In this document: positions 34,237-45,667 of the stretch, in pieces
How positions within the stretch are numbered: the stretch's first letter is position 1
How the letters are laid out: every line of letters begins with the position of its first letter
Origin: Celoporthe dispersa
Taxonomy: Eukaryota; Ascomycota; Sordariomycetes; Diaporthales; Cryphonectriaceae
Direction: 5' to 3'
NCBI GenBank assembly: GCA_016584495.1
Contig: WAID01000003.1
Location: forward strand, 2,604,001-2,668,000
Length of the DNA stretch: 64,000 nucleotides
Position numbers and translations under genes: made by a program
The notes under the pieces: generated by a model
Told to the model about the DNA's origin: nothing
Databases searched by the model: none
Seen by the model: the letters and a program-made list of their open reading frames with translations, nothing else

Positions 34237-35057
34237 ATGATGGGTTTCATCACCTTCTTCCTCCTGGCGCTCTGCGCCTCCTCCCCGGGGTCCTCGCGGC
34301 CCCCGCTACTGCTGCAGCCGTTCTGTCCGGAGCGGCTGTCACCTCCACCGTCGTCTCTGTCGACTCTTCTGTCCTGCCCGCCGCCTCGGTCATGCCAGAG
34401 GTGTCGATCCTGCCCGTCGACCTCGTCGAGCCCGTCGAGCCCGTCACTGCCCCTCCACCAGGCGTCACCCCGCCAGCGGCCTGGTGGCCCATCGAGTGTG
34501 AGCCCGACGCCCTCGGCGAGCTGGCCCCCATTGACTGTTACTTCGCCGCGTCCCTGGCGGAGCTGGAAGGGGGCCTCGAGGCCACCACGCCCACCGCGTC
34601 CACCACCGATGCCTCATCGGCCTCCTCGTCGTCTCCCCTGGCGACCTCGCCCGCTCCGGTGCCCACCAGCTACGACTGGAAAATCAGGCCAGACTGGGCA
34701 GCCGGGCTGAGCGATGAGGAGTGGGACGGCGTGGCGAGCAGGCTGAGCTCCATCATGGCCGGGCCTGCTGTCCAGACGGCCACCGACAGCGACTGGGACC
34801 TCATCGACCCTTGGCGGCAGCGCACCCACACTCGCCCAGACCCGGTGGCTTCAATCGACGTGAGGGCGCTGCCGCCGGCTCCTATCCACACCCTGCCTCC
34901 CGAAGGGATCTTCGAGACCTTCCTGGTGCCCCGCCAGGTCACAACCTGGGCTACAATCACCAGGACCTGGGAGCCCGGCCAGGTCGAGACGCCCCTGGCT
35001 GAGCGAGACGATGGCTGTGCTCCGAGTTGTGGGCCCAAGATGGCAGCTGGGTCCTGA
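34237..35057 (+). CDS. Small secreted orphan protein, frame broken near the signal peptide
   Basis: The start MMGFITFFLLALCASS is a typical signal peptide. Its frame then turns into Pro/Ser-rich nonsense, while the frame one step away carries on as GVLAAPATAAAVLSG and is open to 35057. The switch falls in CCCCGGGG (34283-34290). Adding one base there makes the whole a 273-residue secreted protein. No intron of the right length with normal sites is visible. The mature part has an acidic/Pro stretch, two cysteines close together (WWPIECE, PIDCYF), a Ser/Thr/Ala linker and a conserved-looking segment with YDWKIRPDWAAGLSDEEW. I do not recognise a family. If the break is real, the first usable ATG is at 34392 and the product loses its signal. 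Confidence 0.6.
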
Positions 35058-36508
35058 CGCCCCGAGCACGGGTCCTAATCTTTTTTTCTCTTCGGGCTCG
35101 TTTTGGTGAGGCTGGTCGGCTGTTGATCGTTGGTTGGCTGGTGTAGGTGATGGGTAGGAAAATGTTGGCTCAGGTGGGGGAATAAAACACTTGTCACTTA
35201 GGGACAGGGGGGAATTCAAAAGTTTTGCTTAGTGCTTGGTTTGTTTTGGAGCTTGGGTGACGAGGTACAAGTGAGAGCATATACGGAATAAATCTCACCT
35301 CAAAATGAATACCCAAGTGTAAGTGATGTACTTGTGATAAAGTTGTAAGTTGGAGGTGGGGGGGGGGGAGGGAGGGAGGGAAGGTAACTAAAAAGACAAA
35401 AAGTACCATCTCAACGATTTGGTCCCAAGTTTAGTACAGTGCAAGCTTTTCTCACCGTGACTGTGAATTTACCATTCATCCAATGGCAGGTCATCGCCGT
35501 GTGTTTGTATTGGCTGAGTGCGGAAAGCCTTGAGCACTTGTTGTGGTTGTCTGGTTGTCAGTCATGCTCAGGCCTGGCCGTGACGACCTTCCGCCCTGGC
35601 GTCATCCACACATGCTTCCTTTGGCTCGAGAGAGGTAAGTCGACACAGGCCAGAACATGGTTCCATGTTGATTTGGCGTAGTCATTTCGAGATGATCGTG
35701 AGCTGCTGGTTCCTCTGGGTGTATCGGGCCCTGCGACACTTGCGCCTGACGCCTTCTTATTGGTCCTTCATGCACCCTCTTTTTGTCCTTTCGCTTTTCT
35801 TCTGAGCGCCCCCATAAGGTACCGCAGCGGCAAGATGAGACTTTTGGGCCACAAGACCAATAAATAAGTTCCATTCTAGACCTTGACATGAATCGCATCC
35901 TGCCCGCCGGATGTCTCTGGGTGGGGGTATAGGTAGTAGCTATAGCTGTTTCGTGAACCCAAGTACTCTTCTATAAACGAAATTGAGAGATGACTTTGCA
36001 GATGACTGGCACGTCGAGAAAAGGGGACAAACCATACAGTCAAAAGCCCTGGTGTCTCCAATCAAGCAATCCGGACCGCCTTTCCCATTTTTCCGCGCAA
36101 CCACGTCAACCGCGCCTTTTTTTCTTTTTTTCCCTCCCCGATCCATAAGTAATGAGTCGTGTAGGCTCCTCCCGCTGCCCAAAACCGCTCGTTCCTCAGG
36201 AGCAGACAGAATTGGGAGACATCTAAACCAGAAGTGAACTCCGCAACGCCAACTTTTGGTCTTGTGATATGTATGAAGAGAAGATCAGATGTCGCCTGGA
36301 CATCGCACTGGCCAGGGAAGTCTCAAGATGGTGATGGGTCTCATCACGTCGTGCTGGAATTCGTAGTGGCGAATTCGGTCGAAGCGGACTCCGGCTGCCG
36401 TAAGTCCAAAGGGGACGACACTTGAGGAACCTCAAGAGTGTGCTGCTAGCAGATACGGCTTCTGAGATCGGTCTGTCGGCCCGGAATAACCAAGGGGCTA
36501 TTTGTGGC
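35058..36508. other. Intergenic, convergent 3' ends
   Basis: This lies between the secreted orphan and the ceramide synthase. A poly-G run lies near 35359-35368. Short open frames on both strands lack any features. No gene was seen. Confidence 0.5.
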
Positions 36509-38386
36509 TCAGTCGACCTGTTTCTCACAGCCAATCCGTCCCAGCAACTCCTTGCGATCGCTGTGGCCTGGCAAGCTGACTCCAGTCGCCGTGGTGGTCG
36601 TCCTCTTGACACCGGTCCTCCGCTCCCAGCTCTTCAGGTCGAGCTCCTCAACGCCCACTTCCTCCTCAAACGGCTGGGCCTCTTCGTACACAAACTCGTC
36701 CTCTTCTTCATCCTCGCATTCATCATCGCTGCGGACGTCGTCCGCCCCAGCACCTCGCAGGACACGAACGGCGACCTTGACAATCATGGCGAACCAGACG
36801 ATGCAGATGACCTGCAGCGCGAGCAGGAGCCCGAGGAAGCTGTTCGTGACCACGGGCTGCCAGCACACGAGCCCGTCAGCCTTGAGGAATGGCTCGAAGT
36901 AGGGTCCATATCCCGCAGGCTGCTCAAACGGCCCCTCAAGTTCGCTCTGGGATCCCCGGAAGCACCCGCGGGTGAGAATTTCGGACGGGTGCTTGTAAAT
37001 GGACCAACAGACGATGTTGAAGAGCACATGACGGTTCACGAACCACGACAGCATGAAAAGCCCAAAGCCGACATCGCATGCGTTGGTAAAGCCCGCATAC
37101 TTCAGGCACTTGGATCCCTACACAACAGAATCATTAGTCTATGCCCCACCATAAGAGTCGACGTCCATATAAGTAAAACCTACCGAGAGGAGGATGTCGC
37201 CGAGATCGAACAGTATAAATACGGCATTGCCAATGTAGTTGAAGTGGTACCGGTACGACGCGTGGATTAGGACAATTGTAATGATGTGGTGGCTCAACAT
37301 CTGCCAGTGATCCTTGCGTCGCTCCTCGATGTTGATCACAAACACCTGCTGGAACCAGAAACCCAGCTGTGTGAGGACGTAGAACTTGAACAGGCCTCCG
37401 AGCTCGCGGTTCGGCCAGGTAGCCCAGAGATTCCTCAGATTGAGCCATGCTGGGGAGGTGTAGTGTAGATACTGGACGGAGAGCCCGGGTTAGCAGCTGA
37501 ATCACAATAACCATGAAAACGCCCCCAAGGGAACAGCAAGACTTGGCAATGTACTCACGACGCCCAGCGACCAGAAAACGACGCAATATATCACCAGCCA
37601 AGCCTGTTCACTGAACCGCGTCACCTCCTTCTTCTTACGGAGGCCCAGAAACTTGGCGGAGGGGGCCAGGATGTACTCCATGGTGGCAGCGCGCAGGCCG
37701 GTAAAGAGCACGACAACGAAGAACACATAATAAGTGTCGTCGAAGCCGAGTCCATATTTTTTAGATTGCTCGTTATAGTACTGAAGGGTGAAGAACTTGG
37801 ATGTGTAGGCCTGGGATCGAGGGAGTAGGTAGTGGGCGCAGAACAGGAGGGCCAGGAGATTCAAGGAGAAGCCTAGAGATGATAGTATGTTAGCCCTTGG
37901 TCTCGAAAACTCTTGATCGGACGGTGCTGGACCCAGGATGGCAGGCAGGCGCACGAACACCCCCACCCCCCTCTTTCCCCCCAATACTTAGAGGTATGCG
38001 CTGCTATGCTGCTGGATTCTGGAACTGTGGGGCGGGGGGGAAGAGATGGCATCTTGAGGGCTCTTGTCGAGGGCAGCTCTGGTGGACCACAAAATTGTAG
38101 CCCTGGGCGGAGAAGGGGCGTTGAGCAGCATACCAATTTGATTCTCGACAAACCAGCGGGCCAATTGTTTCGCGGGGCTGTCTCCCCTCCGCTTGACGCG
38201 CCTGACGAGGACAGTACTGTTGCAGCTCTGCATGTAGAGGGGCCCGTTCATGTTCTCCTTCTTGTGGGAGTAGCTGTGTCTGCTGGAGCCCGAAGACGGT
38301 CGTTTCGACTCGGTACTGGACCTGCTGGAGCTTGAGACTCCTGAGCGCTCTTGTTGAGGGGAGCCCTTGACGGTTGAGGAGGACAT
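36509..38386 (-). CDS. Ceramide synthase, LAG1/LAC1 type (TLC domain)
   Basis: The exons are 38386-38134, 37872-37559, 37471-37184 and 37117-36509, giving 487 residues. The enzyme N-acylates sphingoid bases in the ER. The N-terminus is Ser-rich and cytosolic. TRAM-LAG1-CLN8 membrane spans begin at FSLNLLALLFCAHYLL, followed by YYVFFVVVLFTGLRAATMEY. The Lag1 motif is complete: HWQMLSHHIITIVLIHASY with the catalytic His pair, then NAVFILFDLGDILLS. GSKCLKYAGF and MLSWFVNRHVLFN follow. The C-terminal tail is acidic (DDECEDEEEDEF), resembling the CK2-phosphorylated tail of yeast Lag1. Fungi usually have two paralogues of differing fatty-acid preference; I cannot tell which this is. Confidence 0.94.
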
Positions 38387-40832
38387 GATGGCGTGCTTCG
38401 GGTTCAGAACCGGGGAATTGACGCGATAGAGGGGAAAAGGCGAGGCGGTGGGAAGGGGCAGCGTGAAGCTGTGACCAGTCGAGGCCGAGATAGGAGACGA
38501 GCCGGGTGCCAGGCCAAACTTCTCAAGGTGTGCGACCGGATCGAGGTGAGGGAAACGGAAGACTCGAGGCCTTTACAGGATGGGGGACGAGTGGGCGGTC
38601 GGTCCAAGTACTTGGCGGAGGCGGTTCGCACCCCCTCCCAAAAGAAAAAAAAAACGAGTGTTTGGATCTTCGTGCCCGCTCACCGAGGTCCACAGATGGT
38701 GAAGCAAACTCAAACCGAGATCGATTGTGGGGTGGTCAGTTCATCTCTCGAGCCGGGGAACAAGAGAGCGCACAGCTTGGAGGAGTAAAAGCGCAGATAC
38801 GGGCAATTAGTTGAGGGGAGCAGTGGCCACCTGTGTGCCTACACAACCTTGAAACTGCAGAAGCGAAGCTGGGGAGTCAGTGGAGGACCCTGGAAGTTTT
38901 TCCTGGTTACAGGTTCCTCCCGGTGCGGTCTCACTGGCCCAACAGTTGAGACCCCTGATCTGGTCTAGGTCCGTGTCGCCTGAGGCGGCTCTAGATTGGC
39001 CCACAGGGTTTGCCTTGGGGAGGGAGGGGGTTTCTCCCTCAGAGGGTTCCGCGGGACGGGAGCTTGGAGCAGGGCGGTGAGTTAGCAGGTCAGGGGTGGG
39101 CACCTGGGGCGCACTACCACCGTGCTGCAGCGGGCTAAGAGTCGCAAGCTCCAAGCCCAGAGCTCTTCTCTCTTGGGACTTCCAGTTCTGGCCCAGGTTT
39201 CAGAGGCGGGGAAATGACGGCGGTATATGCAGCCTGCAAGTAATACTATATCTGTAAATGTTGAGAAAATCCCCGCAGCCCGCAGATCCAGCCCAAACAC
39301 AACCCCTCTCCTCTTTTTCTCCTTCCTCCCTCCCGGCCCCCTCCCCCCCAAAACCTCTCGACGCCTGTTTACCGCGAGCGTTCCACGGACAGGTTGAACC
39401 ATCAATTGCTAAGGGGTTCTGATTTTTTTCTTTTTATGTTTTCGCCTCTCAGCCCTCCCCTGAAGCCATGCTTGGTCCATGTGGCGAGCTAACCTCAATG
39501 CTAGCCGCTGTCATGGACGATCTCTATATATACTACGGTATACTATGATACAACCGTCGATAACAGACTGATCCTCGCACCATCCATGACAGCGTTGCAA
39601 TACGGCAAGTGGCAATCTGGTGCTCGAGTCACCCGGCATCTTTGACCGCTCAATGGCTAGTGAGACGTCTCCTTACAATTTAGCCTATGTGAATTTGCGC
39701 AGCCATGCTCAGTACGGCAATTACACAATCATATCAACTGCGCATCACCTGCATAGTCGAGACTTGTGTGATTGCAGCCAATGATGTGCATATGATCTTG
39801 ATTCTTGAGCACAAACCCCTCCTTCTGCTTGTGGGACCGTTTCGCACTCAACAATACTTTTCACAATGACTACGACTATGCAAGGACTGTGGTCAGCTCA
39901 TCCCATCCCATGGCCCTCCTCGATGTTATTTCATGAGAGCTCACTGCACACTGGAGGTAGTCGACACTTGGGAGTAAGCTGGTAGTGCTTTCATTTTCTG
40001 CCCCTTATTCTATCCATGCCTTCCATTTCATTTTGCATAGTCTACGCAGGAGACCAATAACGGCGCATCTGATCACTATGCGAGGATTTCTGGAATCCAG
40101 ATACGTAGTGTGCAGATCTGCTTGTTCTTGCTGACCATCAATCTTTTCTCCAATACATCTCTGTAGGATGATGGATCTCACATATCTGAGGCACATGGTC
40201 AGCAATACCATCATCACCCCTGACAATCATCGCGGATCCATATACGAAAATAACTAAACGCTCGCCCGAGGGAGTTCCTACATAACTTGTCTAGTAATGA
40301 TTGCAAAATGCGCAATCATGTACCAAGCAGTACCTGAAAGAACTCCTCTTAGAATATCGTATGAAGAATACTATTTATAGCATGTTCAAGTAGTCTTGTG
40401 TAGCCTTGGGCCAAAAAAAAAAAAGCCTTGGGTAGGCGTTCTTAGCTGCAGCAGTACAAGACCAAACTGCTTACCTAAGTAGCCAGGCCAGTGACTGAGT
40501 GGGTGTCTGCAAGCTTCGCCATGCCGCTAACCAGTCGCCCTAGCACTGCCTAAGTCCAGGTTCAGGGTGGCCCCGAGGTGAGCCGCAATCATATGGTCAT
40601 CGCCGCCAGTAGTACAACAGCCCATCGGCCTTCTACAACCTTCCGTGGCCCTCTGCTCCGACCTGACGCCTCATCCAGCTGACACTCCTTCTCCTCGCCT
40701 CGCACCACCTACGGACTTTCCTTTCTTCTTCCACCTCGCGTTCCAACGTCGGCATCCATCACCACCTTGACGATTGCATCTCTTTCCGCCATCTCCCCCA
40801 TATCCGGCAAGAGGAACAAGCCCGCCGCCACC
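38387..40832. other. Divergent upstream region of LAG1 and the BI-1 gene
   Basis: This is 2.4 kb. The part near LAG1 (38387-39400) is GC-normal and pyrimidine-rich on the minus strand, fitting a leader. A 115-codon minus frame at 38807-39154 lacks features. From 39400 to 40500 the sequence is AT-richer with many stops. A 12-A run lies near 40412. No gene is supported. Confidence 0.5.
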
Positions 40833-41839
40833 ATGTCTAGCACCAAATACACCCCCGCCCCACAGCATGACCCGGACGCGGTACCTGCAGGTGGTTCCGC
40901 CGCGCCTCCGGCCTATGGCCAGGCACCTCCTTCCTACCAGGCCGACGACGACGAGGCGCGCCTGTTCGCTGGCGGTGATGGCATCGCTCGCTCTAGCGAG
41001 GACAATGTCCCCGACGACTTCAAGTTCGGCGGGAGCGTCGCCGAGGCTACCATCGACATCCGCAACCAGTTCATCCGCAAGGTCTACACCATCCTGACGG
41101 TCCAGCTGATTGTCACCGGCGCCGTGAGCGCCATCAGCTTCGTGAGCGAGCCCTACAAGCAGTGGATTCAGAGCCACCCGGCGCTGGTCTTCGTCTCGGT
41201 ACGGTCCCCCCCCCCCCCTTTTCGTTCCCATCTGTCTATGGCTGGCATCCTCTCTCTCTTTCTCCCTCTGTGGTCCAGGGGCGGATTTATCCTGTGAAGT
41301 GCCCTGCGCCAGACTTGACTGACATGTCCTTGTTTGATTTGGTATAGATGATCGGAGCCATCGGCATGATGATCCTCACCTACTGGAAGCGACACTCCTA
41401 CCCGACAAACCTGCTCTTCCTCTCCGGCTTCACCCTCCTCGAGGCGTACACCATCTCCGTCGTCGTCTCCCTCTACGAGACCTCCATCGTTCTGAACGCC
41501 GTGATCCTGACCGGAGGCATCTTCATCTTCTTGACTGCCTTCGCCTGCCAGACCAAGTACGACTTCACCTCGTGGATGCCGTATCTCTTCGGCGGCCTCT
41601 GGGGTCTCATTCTCTTCGGCTTCATGGCCATGTTCTTCCCCTACAGCAGCACCGGCGAGCTCATCTACGGTGGTCTGGCTGCCCTGATCTTCAGCGGGTA
41701 TATACTTGTGGACACCCAGCTGGTCATGCGCAAGCACCACGTTGAGGAGGAGATCGCCGCTGCGATCAGCCTGTACCTGGACATCATCAACCTGTTCCTG
41801 GCCATCCTGAGGATACTGAACAGCCAGTCGAACAACTAA
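40833..41839 (+). CDS. Bax inhibitor-1 family (LFG/TMBIM-like) membrane protein
   Basis: The exons are 40833-41198 and 41348-41839 (phase 0), giving 285 residues. The N-terminus is Pro/Tyr-rich (PPAYGQAPPSYQ), as in the LFG/GRINA branch. Seven hydrophobic spans follow from FIRKVYTILTVQLIVTGA, through PTNLLFLSGFTLLEAYTISV and ILTGGIFIFLTAF, to AISLYLDIINLFLAILRIL. GYILVDTQLVM carries the conserved Asp of the family pore/pH sensor, and a second acidic residue lies in LYLDIINLF. These proteins sit in ER, Golgi or vacuole membranes, leak calcium and dampen stress-induced death. The intron contains a run of 13 C (about 41206-41218). CCACC before the ATG is a good fungal start context. Confidence 0.93.
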
Positions 41840-42781
41840 GAGGCACAGATGGGTCGGCTATATCTGATGTATTGCTGCGGAGGACAAGACAAGCAGGACA
41901 AGAATGTCTTTCAGAGTCTGTATGCCAGGCGGAAAACCAGACGTGGGTATTATGCCATGGACTTACTATATTGCACTTCTTTGCTGGTCCTTTGCCGCTG
42001 TACCTCTATGGTGAACCAGTAGTCTTCTGCAGCCTTCTTTTTTATCGATATAATAGTATACAACAGTTCGGGAAACGATGGGGTCTTGAGGGCGTCTTGG
42101 GAGGCTTTGTGTTGAGTGCTTTTATATCGTTTTCCAGCACAACCGGAATGGAATTGTACCAAATCCAGATCGTTTCAAGCAATCAAGGGCAAGACTACAC
42201 GAAAGCTATGATGATTTATTCGACGCAGTCCCCTGCCGCGGGGTTTCATAACTCAAATGGGAATAAAATTTAGGTTGTCTGCATTAGAAGTCCTCTACTG
42301 GAAATAAAGTGGTACAAAATGACCCAAACGTCTGTAGAGAACGATCAACCCATCAAGCGATGGGCCGACACCACAATTGGAAAAGACGTATTGGAAAAAG
42401 AAATGCGACAAGCCCTCTCTTTTCTCTCTCTCAACCTTTCTCCCTTCTGCCTTCCTTCCCCTGTTGACTGCTTTCCTGAAGGCATGGAGGGTATCATTAT
42501 CAGGAGGGATGGGCAAGCCCGGATGTTGTGTGTGTGCGCGCGTGAGTAGAGACCGAGATTCGTTCCGGACCGTGGAAACCAGAGCTGCCGCCGCCGCAGT
42601 GCATCGGCGATCAACAAGCTCCCGCTCTCATTGGACACTGCAAGGCTTGGAAAAAGGTTCGCATACGAAGTGGCAGTCGTAGAAGCAAGGGGCGTATCTT
42701 GCTATAAAGGTGGCCAGCAATCTGCAAAAGACGCATGCGCTTGTACCCGCCGAAGAAGTGCCACAGTTACCCCAGGCCTGT
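41840..42781. other. Intergenic, convergent 3' ends
   Basis: This holds the 3' flanks of the BI-1 gene and CDC11. As the sequence stands, the shifted septin frame runs on to 42702 inside this region. Nothing else was seen. Confidence 0.5.
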
Positions 42782-44480
42782 TTAAGCAGCTTCCGTCTCG
42801 CCGTTGGCCTCGGGGATTGGTGTCCCAGAGTTGGCCGCCTCCCGTTGCATGCGTGCCTCGATCTCGCGGAGCTGAGACTCCCGAGCCAGGAGTTCTTGGC
42901 GCTTCTCGTTGATCTCGCGCTGGACCTTGATCTCGATCTCGCGCAGCTTCTCCTCCCTCGCGGCGGAGCTGCTCCTCCTTGAGGCGGACGGACTGCGATG
43001 CGAGATCCTCGGGGTTCATCGAAGAGTCGCTGCAGCAGGCAGGTCAGTTCCAAAACTGGGCAGATCAGGAATTGTAGGGGAAGAACGTACACTCCAGCAC
43101 CACCCTCCACGCTCTTGGACAGCTTCTCGGTACGGTAGTTCTCGTACAGGAAGTCGTGGGTGATCTCCTTGAGGTCAGCCAGGTGGCTGTGGAGCAGGGC
43201 CGACCGGATGGCGAGGAAGTCCGAGTGGCGAGGGTTGTCAACCTCGACGACACCCCACGGGTACTGGCGAGCGCGGACCTTGCGGCCACCAATCTCGACG
43301 GTCTCCTCGGAGCCAACGATGGCGAATGGCATCAGACCCCGGAGCTCGGCGTTCTCCTCGACGGTGTCCTCATCGTCCTCTTCAATATCGTAAGGGAAGT
43401 TGTAGACGGGGATGCGATAGTGCTCGATATCCTCCATCACTAGCTTCTTAGACTCGGCCAGCTCGGCGGGGGTCAGGGAGTCGGCGCGTCCGATGACCGG
43501 GATGACATTGACGCGGGGAGCCAGGCGCTTCATCAGCTCGATGTCCAGCTCGCGGAGGCTATGGTAGATATTAGCATAGTCTATGTGATATTTGTCTGGT
43601 AATCGAAACGTACCCGTGGCCGGTGGGTGTGATGAAGTAGAGCATGGCGTGGACGCGGTTGTCTCTGAAGCGAGGGTTACGCTTGATACGCGACTCCTCG
43701 GACAGAATGTCGTCATATTGCCTCTCGAGGAAGCCAACGATCTCGGAGAAGCTGTGAGCTCGAAGTCAGCGGCAAACCATCGAGAGAAAGCCCGACAGGT
43801 CTATCGGGCGAAGGGCTTCGTACCTGGCCTCGTTGTCGACCTGGTCACCGAAACCTGGAGTGTCCACAATGGTCAAGGAGATACGGGTTCCCTCCTCGTC
43901 AAGCTCCAGCTCTATATGGACGGTCAGATCACAATCGTACGTGGTGGGAAGCTTGACCGGGACTTCATACCAACGGTGTAGGGCTTGATCTTGACGCCAT
44001 CCTCGACGTGCGCACCGGTTGGGTCGTCTGAGTCTCTGTGGCCGAGGACGGTCTTTCCGCACAGGGTGTTGACGAAGGTGGTTCTGCCTGTGATTTGGTG
44101 GGCGACGAGGTCAGTAAAGTTCATTTGTCTGGTGACAAGGGGAGAATCATGGGTTGGATGGGCTGAGGTATGTAGGTTTGGGATGGATATTCAGACGTAC
44201 CAGTACCAGAAGCTCCGCAGACCATCAGGCAGAACTGGATGCCCTTCTTCACGTTCTTCTTGCGGCGGATCATCTTCTGTGCAACCGTGGCATGTCAGTA
44301 GTCGGACGAGTGAGGAGCAGCAACGCGACGCAGCGCGATGCGAGTCGCTGGAGTTGTTGACACAGTCTGCTATACGAGGGGAAGGGAAGGGGGAGAAAGG
44401 AGATGATGAGAGTGCCAGGTTGACTCGTGCGATAGATACACAAGAGGAAACGACGACAAACGTACGGCCGGGGAAGACAT
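42782..44480 (-). CDS. CDC11: Septin Cdc11, last exon frameshifted
   Basis: The exons are 44480-44466, 44276-44201, 44087-43971, 43911-43824, 43751-43614, 43558-43091 and 43029-42782. The first coding exon is 15 bases. Septins form hetero-oligomeric filaments at septa and polarised tips. KNVKKGIQFCLMVCGASGTG then RTTFVNTLCGK, DTPGFGDQVDNEASF, LYFITPTGHG and RQYPWGVVEVDN place it in the Cdc11 (AspA/Sep5) group. The P-loop has Arg in the Lys position, as in yeast Cdc11. In the last exon LKEEQLRRE should continue as a coiled coil (EKLREIEIKVQ, then ARESQLREIEARMQ) to a stop at 42782. An extra base in the C run at 42955-42957 throws it into a Gly/Arg-rich frame ending at 42702. Removing one base gives 377 residues. 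Confidence 0.9.
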
Positions 44481-45667
44481 GGCTGCTCGTGATGGAAAGA
44501 ATACCAAACAGAAACTCTCAGAGAATGCAAGAAAAATAAGGCAGCCGCAGAAGGATTATCAGTACCTGCTGTGTAGACTGACTGCTAAGTATTCTGGTCA
44601 ATTGGATAGTCGAGGTCGAACGGTGGTTGAAAGAGCGAGGTTGTTGTGTTCGTGACGATGGGTCGCCGGCGTTGGAGTGGAAAGGGGGAAACGGAGAGAC
44701 TGCTAACAAGGGTCGGCTGCTGCAGGTCGCGCTCTGGGGACCAAGCAGAAGCAGGGTGGAGCGACAGGTGTAATTTCACAAATTGTTGCACTCACCTTGT
44801 CGCTTCTACCCGTCCCATGTCCCAGCGCTGCTGCAGCGGGCGGCACTGCTACTGCTGGAGCTGTGCTCAATCTACCACTGCCAATCTCCAGTTCCACCCC
44901 AGCAGCTACCCATGGGACCCCCCCCAGCGAATTCAGGGGCCAAGCACCCCCAGCACGGACCAAGCAACTCCCAAATTGAGGCCATCCCAGCTTGGGCTTA
45001 GCCTGATTGCGGTAGTGGAGGGATACCACCAATCGTCCCGCAGGGGACAACAGACAGCTCCCACCAGCCGCTGCCAGCTGCCCTTGACCTCTGCTTTCCT
45101 TGTCCTCCTGACTGGACCTCATGCGATGTCAGCCTAGAGCCCTGGACTTACACCCGCCCATATTCTTAGTTATTCTTGTATATATGTCATATGTCTTGTC
45201 AGTTTCACTCTCTTATATCACTTGCATAGTAACCGAGTCCACTCTTCTCATAAGGGGCTAGCCAAACTTGGATAATTGCTGAGGTTGTCCCAGCTACTGT
45301 TCCCTGGTGACAATCCACCGTGTCCTTGACCTTTGGAGGGTTTGGTCTGACTGGTGTTGTCTTCACGACGACCTCATCCCCCACCCACGAGGGTTCTCAC
45401 CACTCATACCCACTCACACACACGATAGCTCAGCATCGCAGACCTGCTTGCGACATCATCCTCGAGCATCATGCTTCTTAATACATAACAGCGGCCAGGC
45501 AGCAAACTTTCTGGTGCCTTCCCGTTTCTTTCCGGGCTCGAGTCTTTTACTTCAACATCGATTTGTCTCAGATTCGATATCTGCACAATCCGTCAGTCAG
45601 TCCGGTCGGCTTCATCCCACCGTTTCCGCCCCAACACACACAAGACAAAGCACCACGCGTCGCCATC
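44481..45667. other. Divergent promoter between CDC11 and HSV2
   Basis: This is 1.2 kb. The part near CDC11 (44481-45120) is GC-normal and may contain its leader; about 45150-45250 is AT-rich. A pyrimidine-rich leader precedes the HSV2 ATG. The overlapping open frames have no features. Confidence 0.5.

Noticed and set aside
38807..39154. A 115-codon minus-strand frame upstream of LAG1
   Set aside because: Ser/Pro/Thr/Gly-rich without motifs; better explained as part of the leader or promoter.
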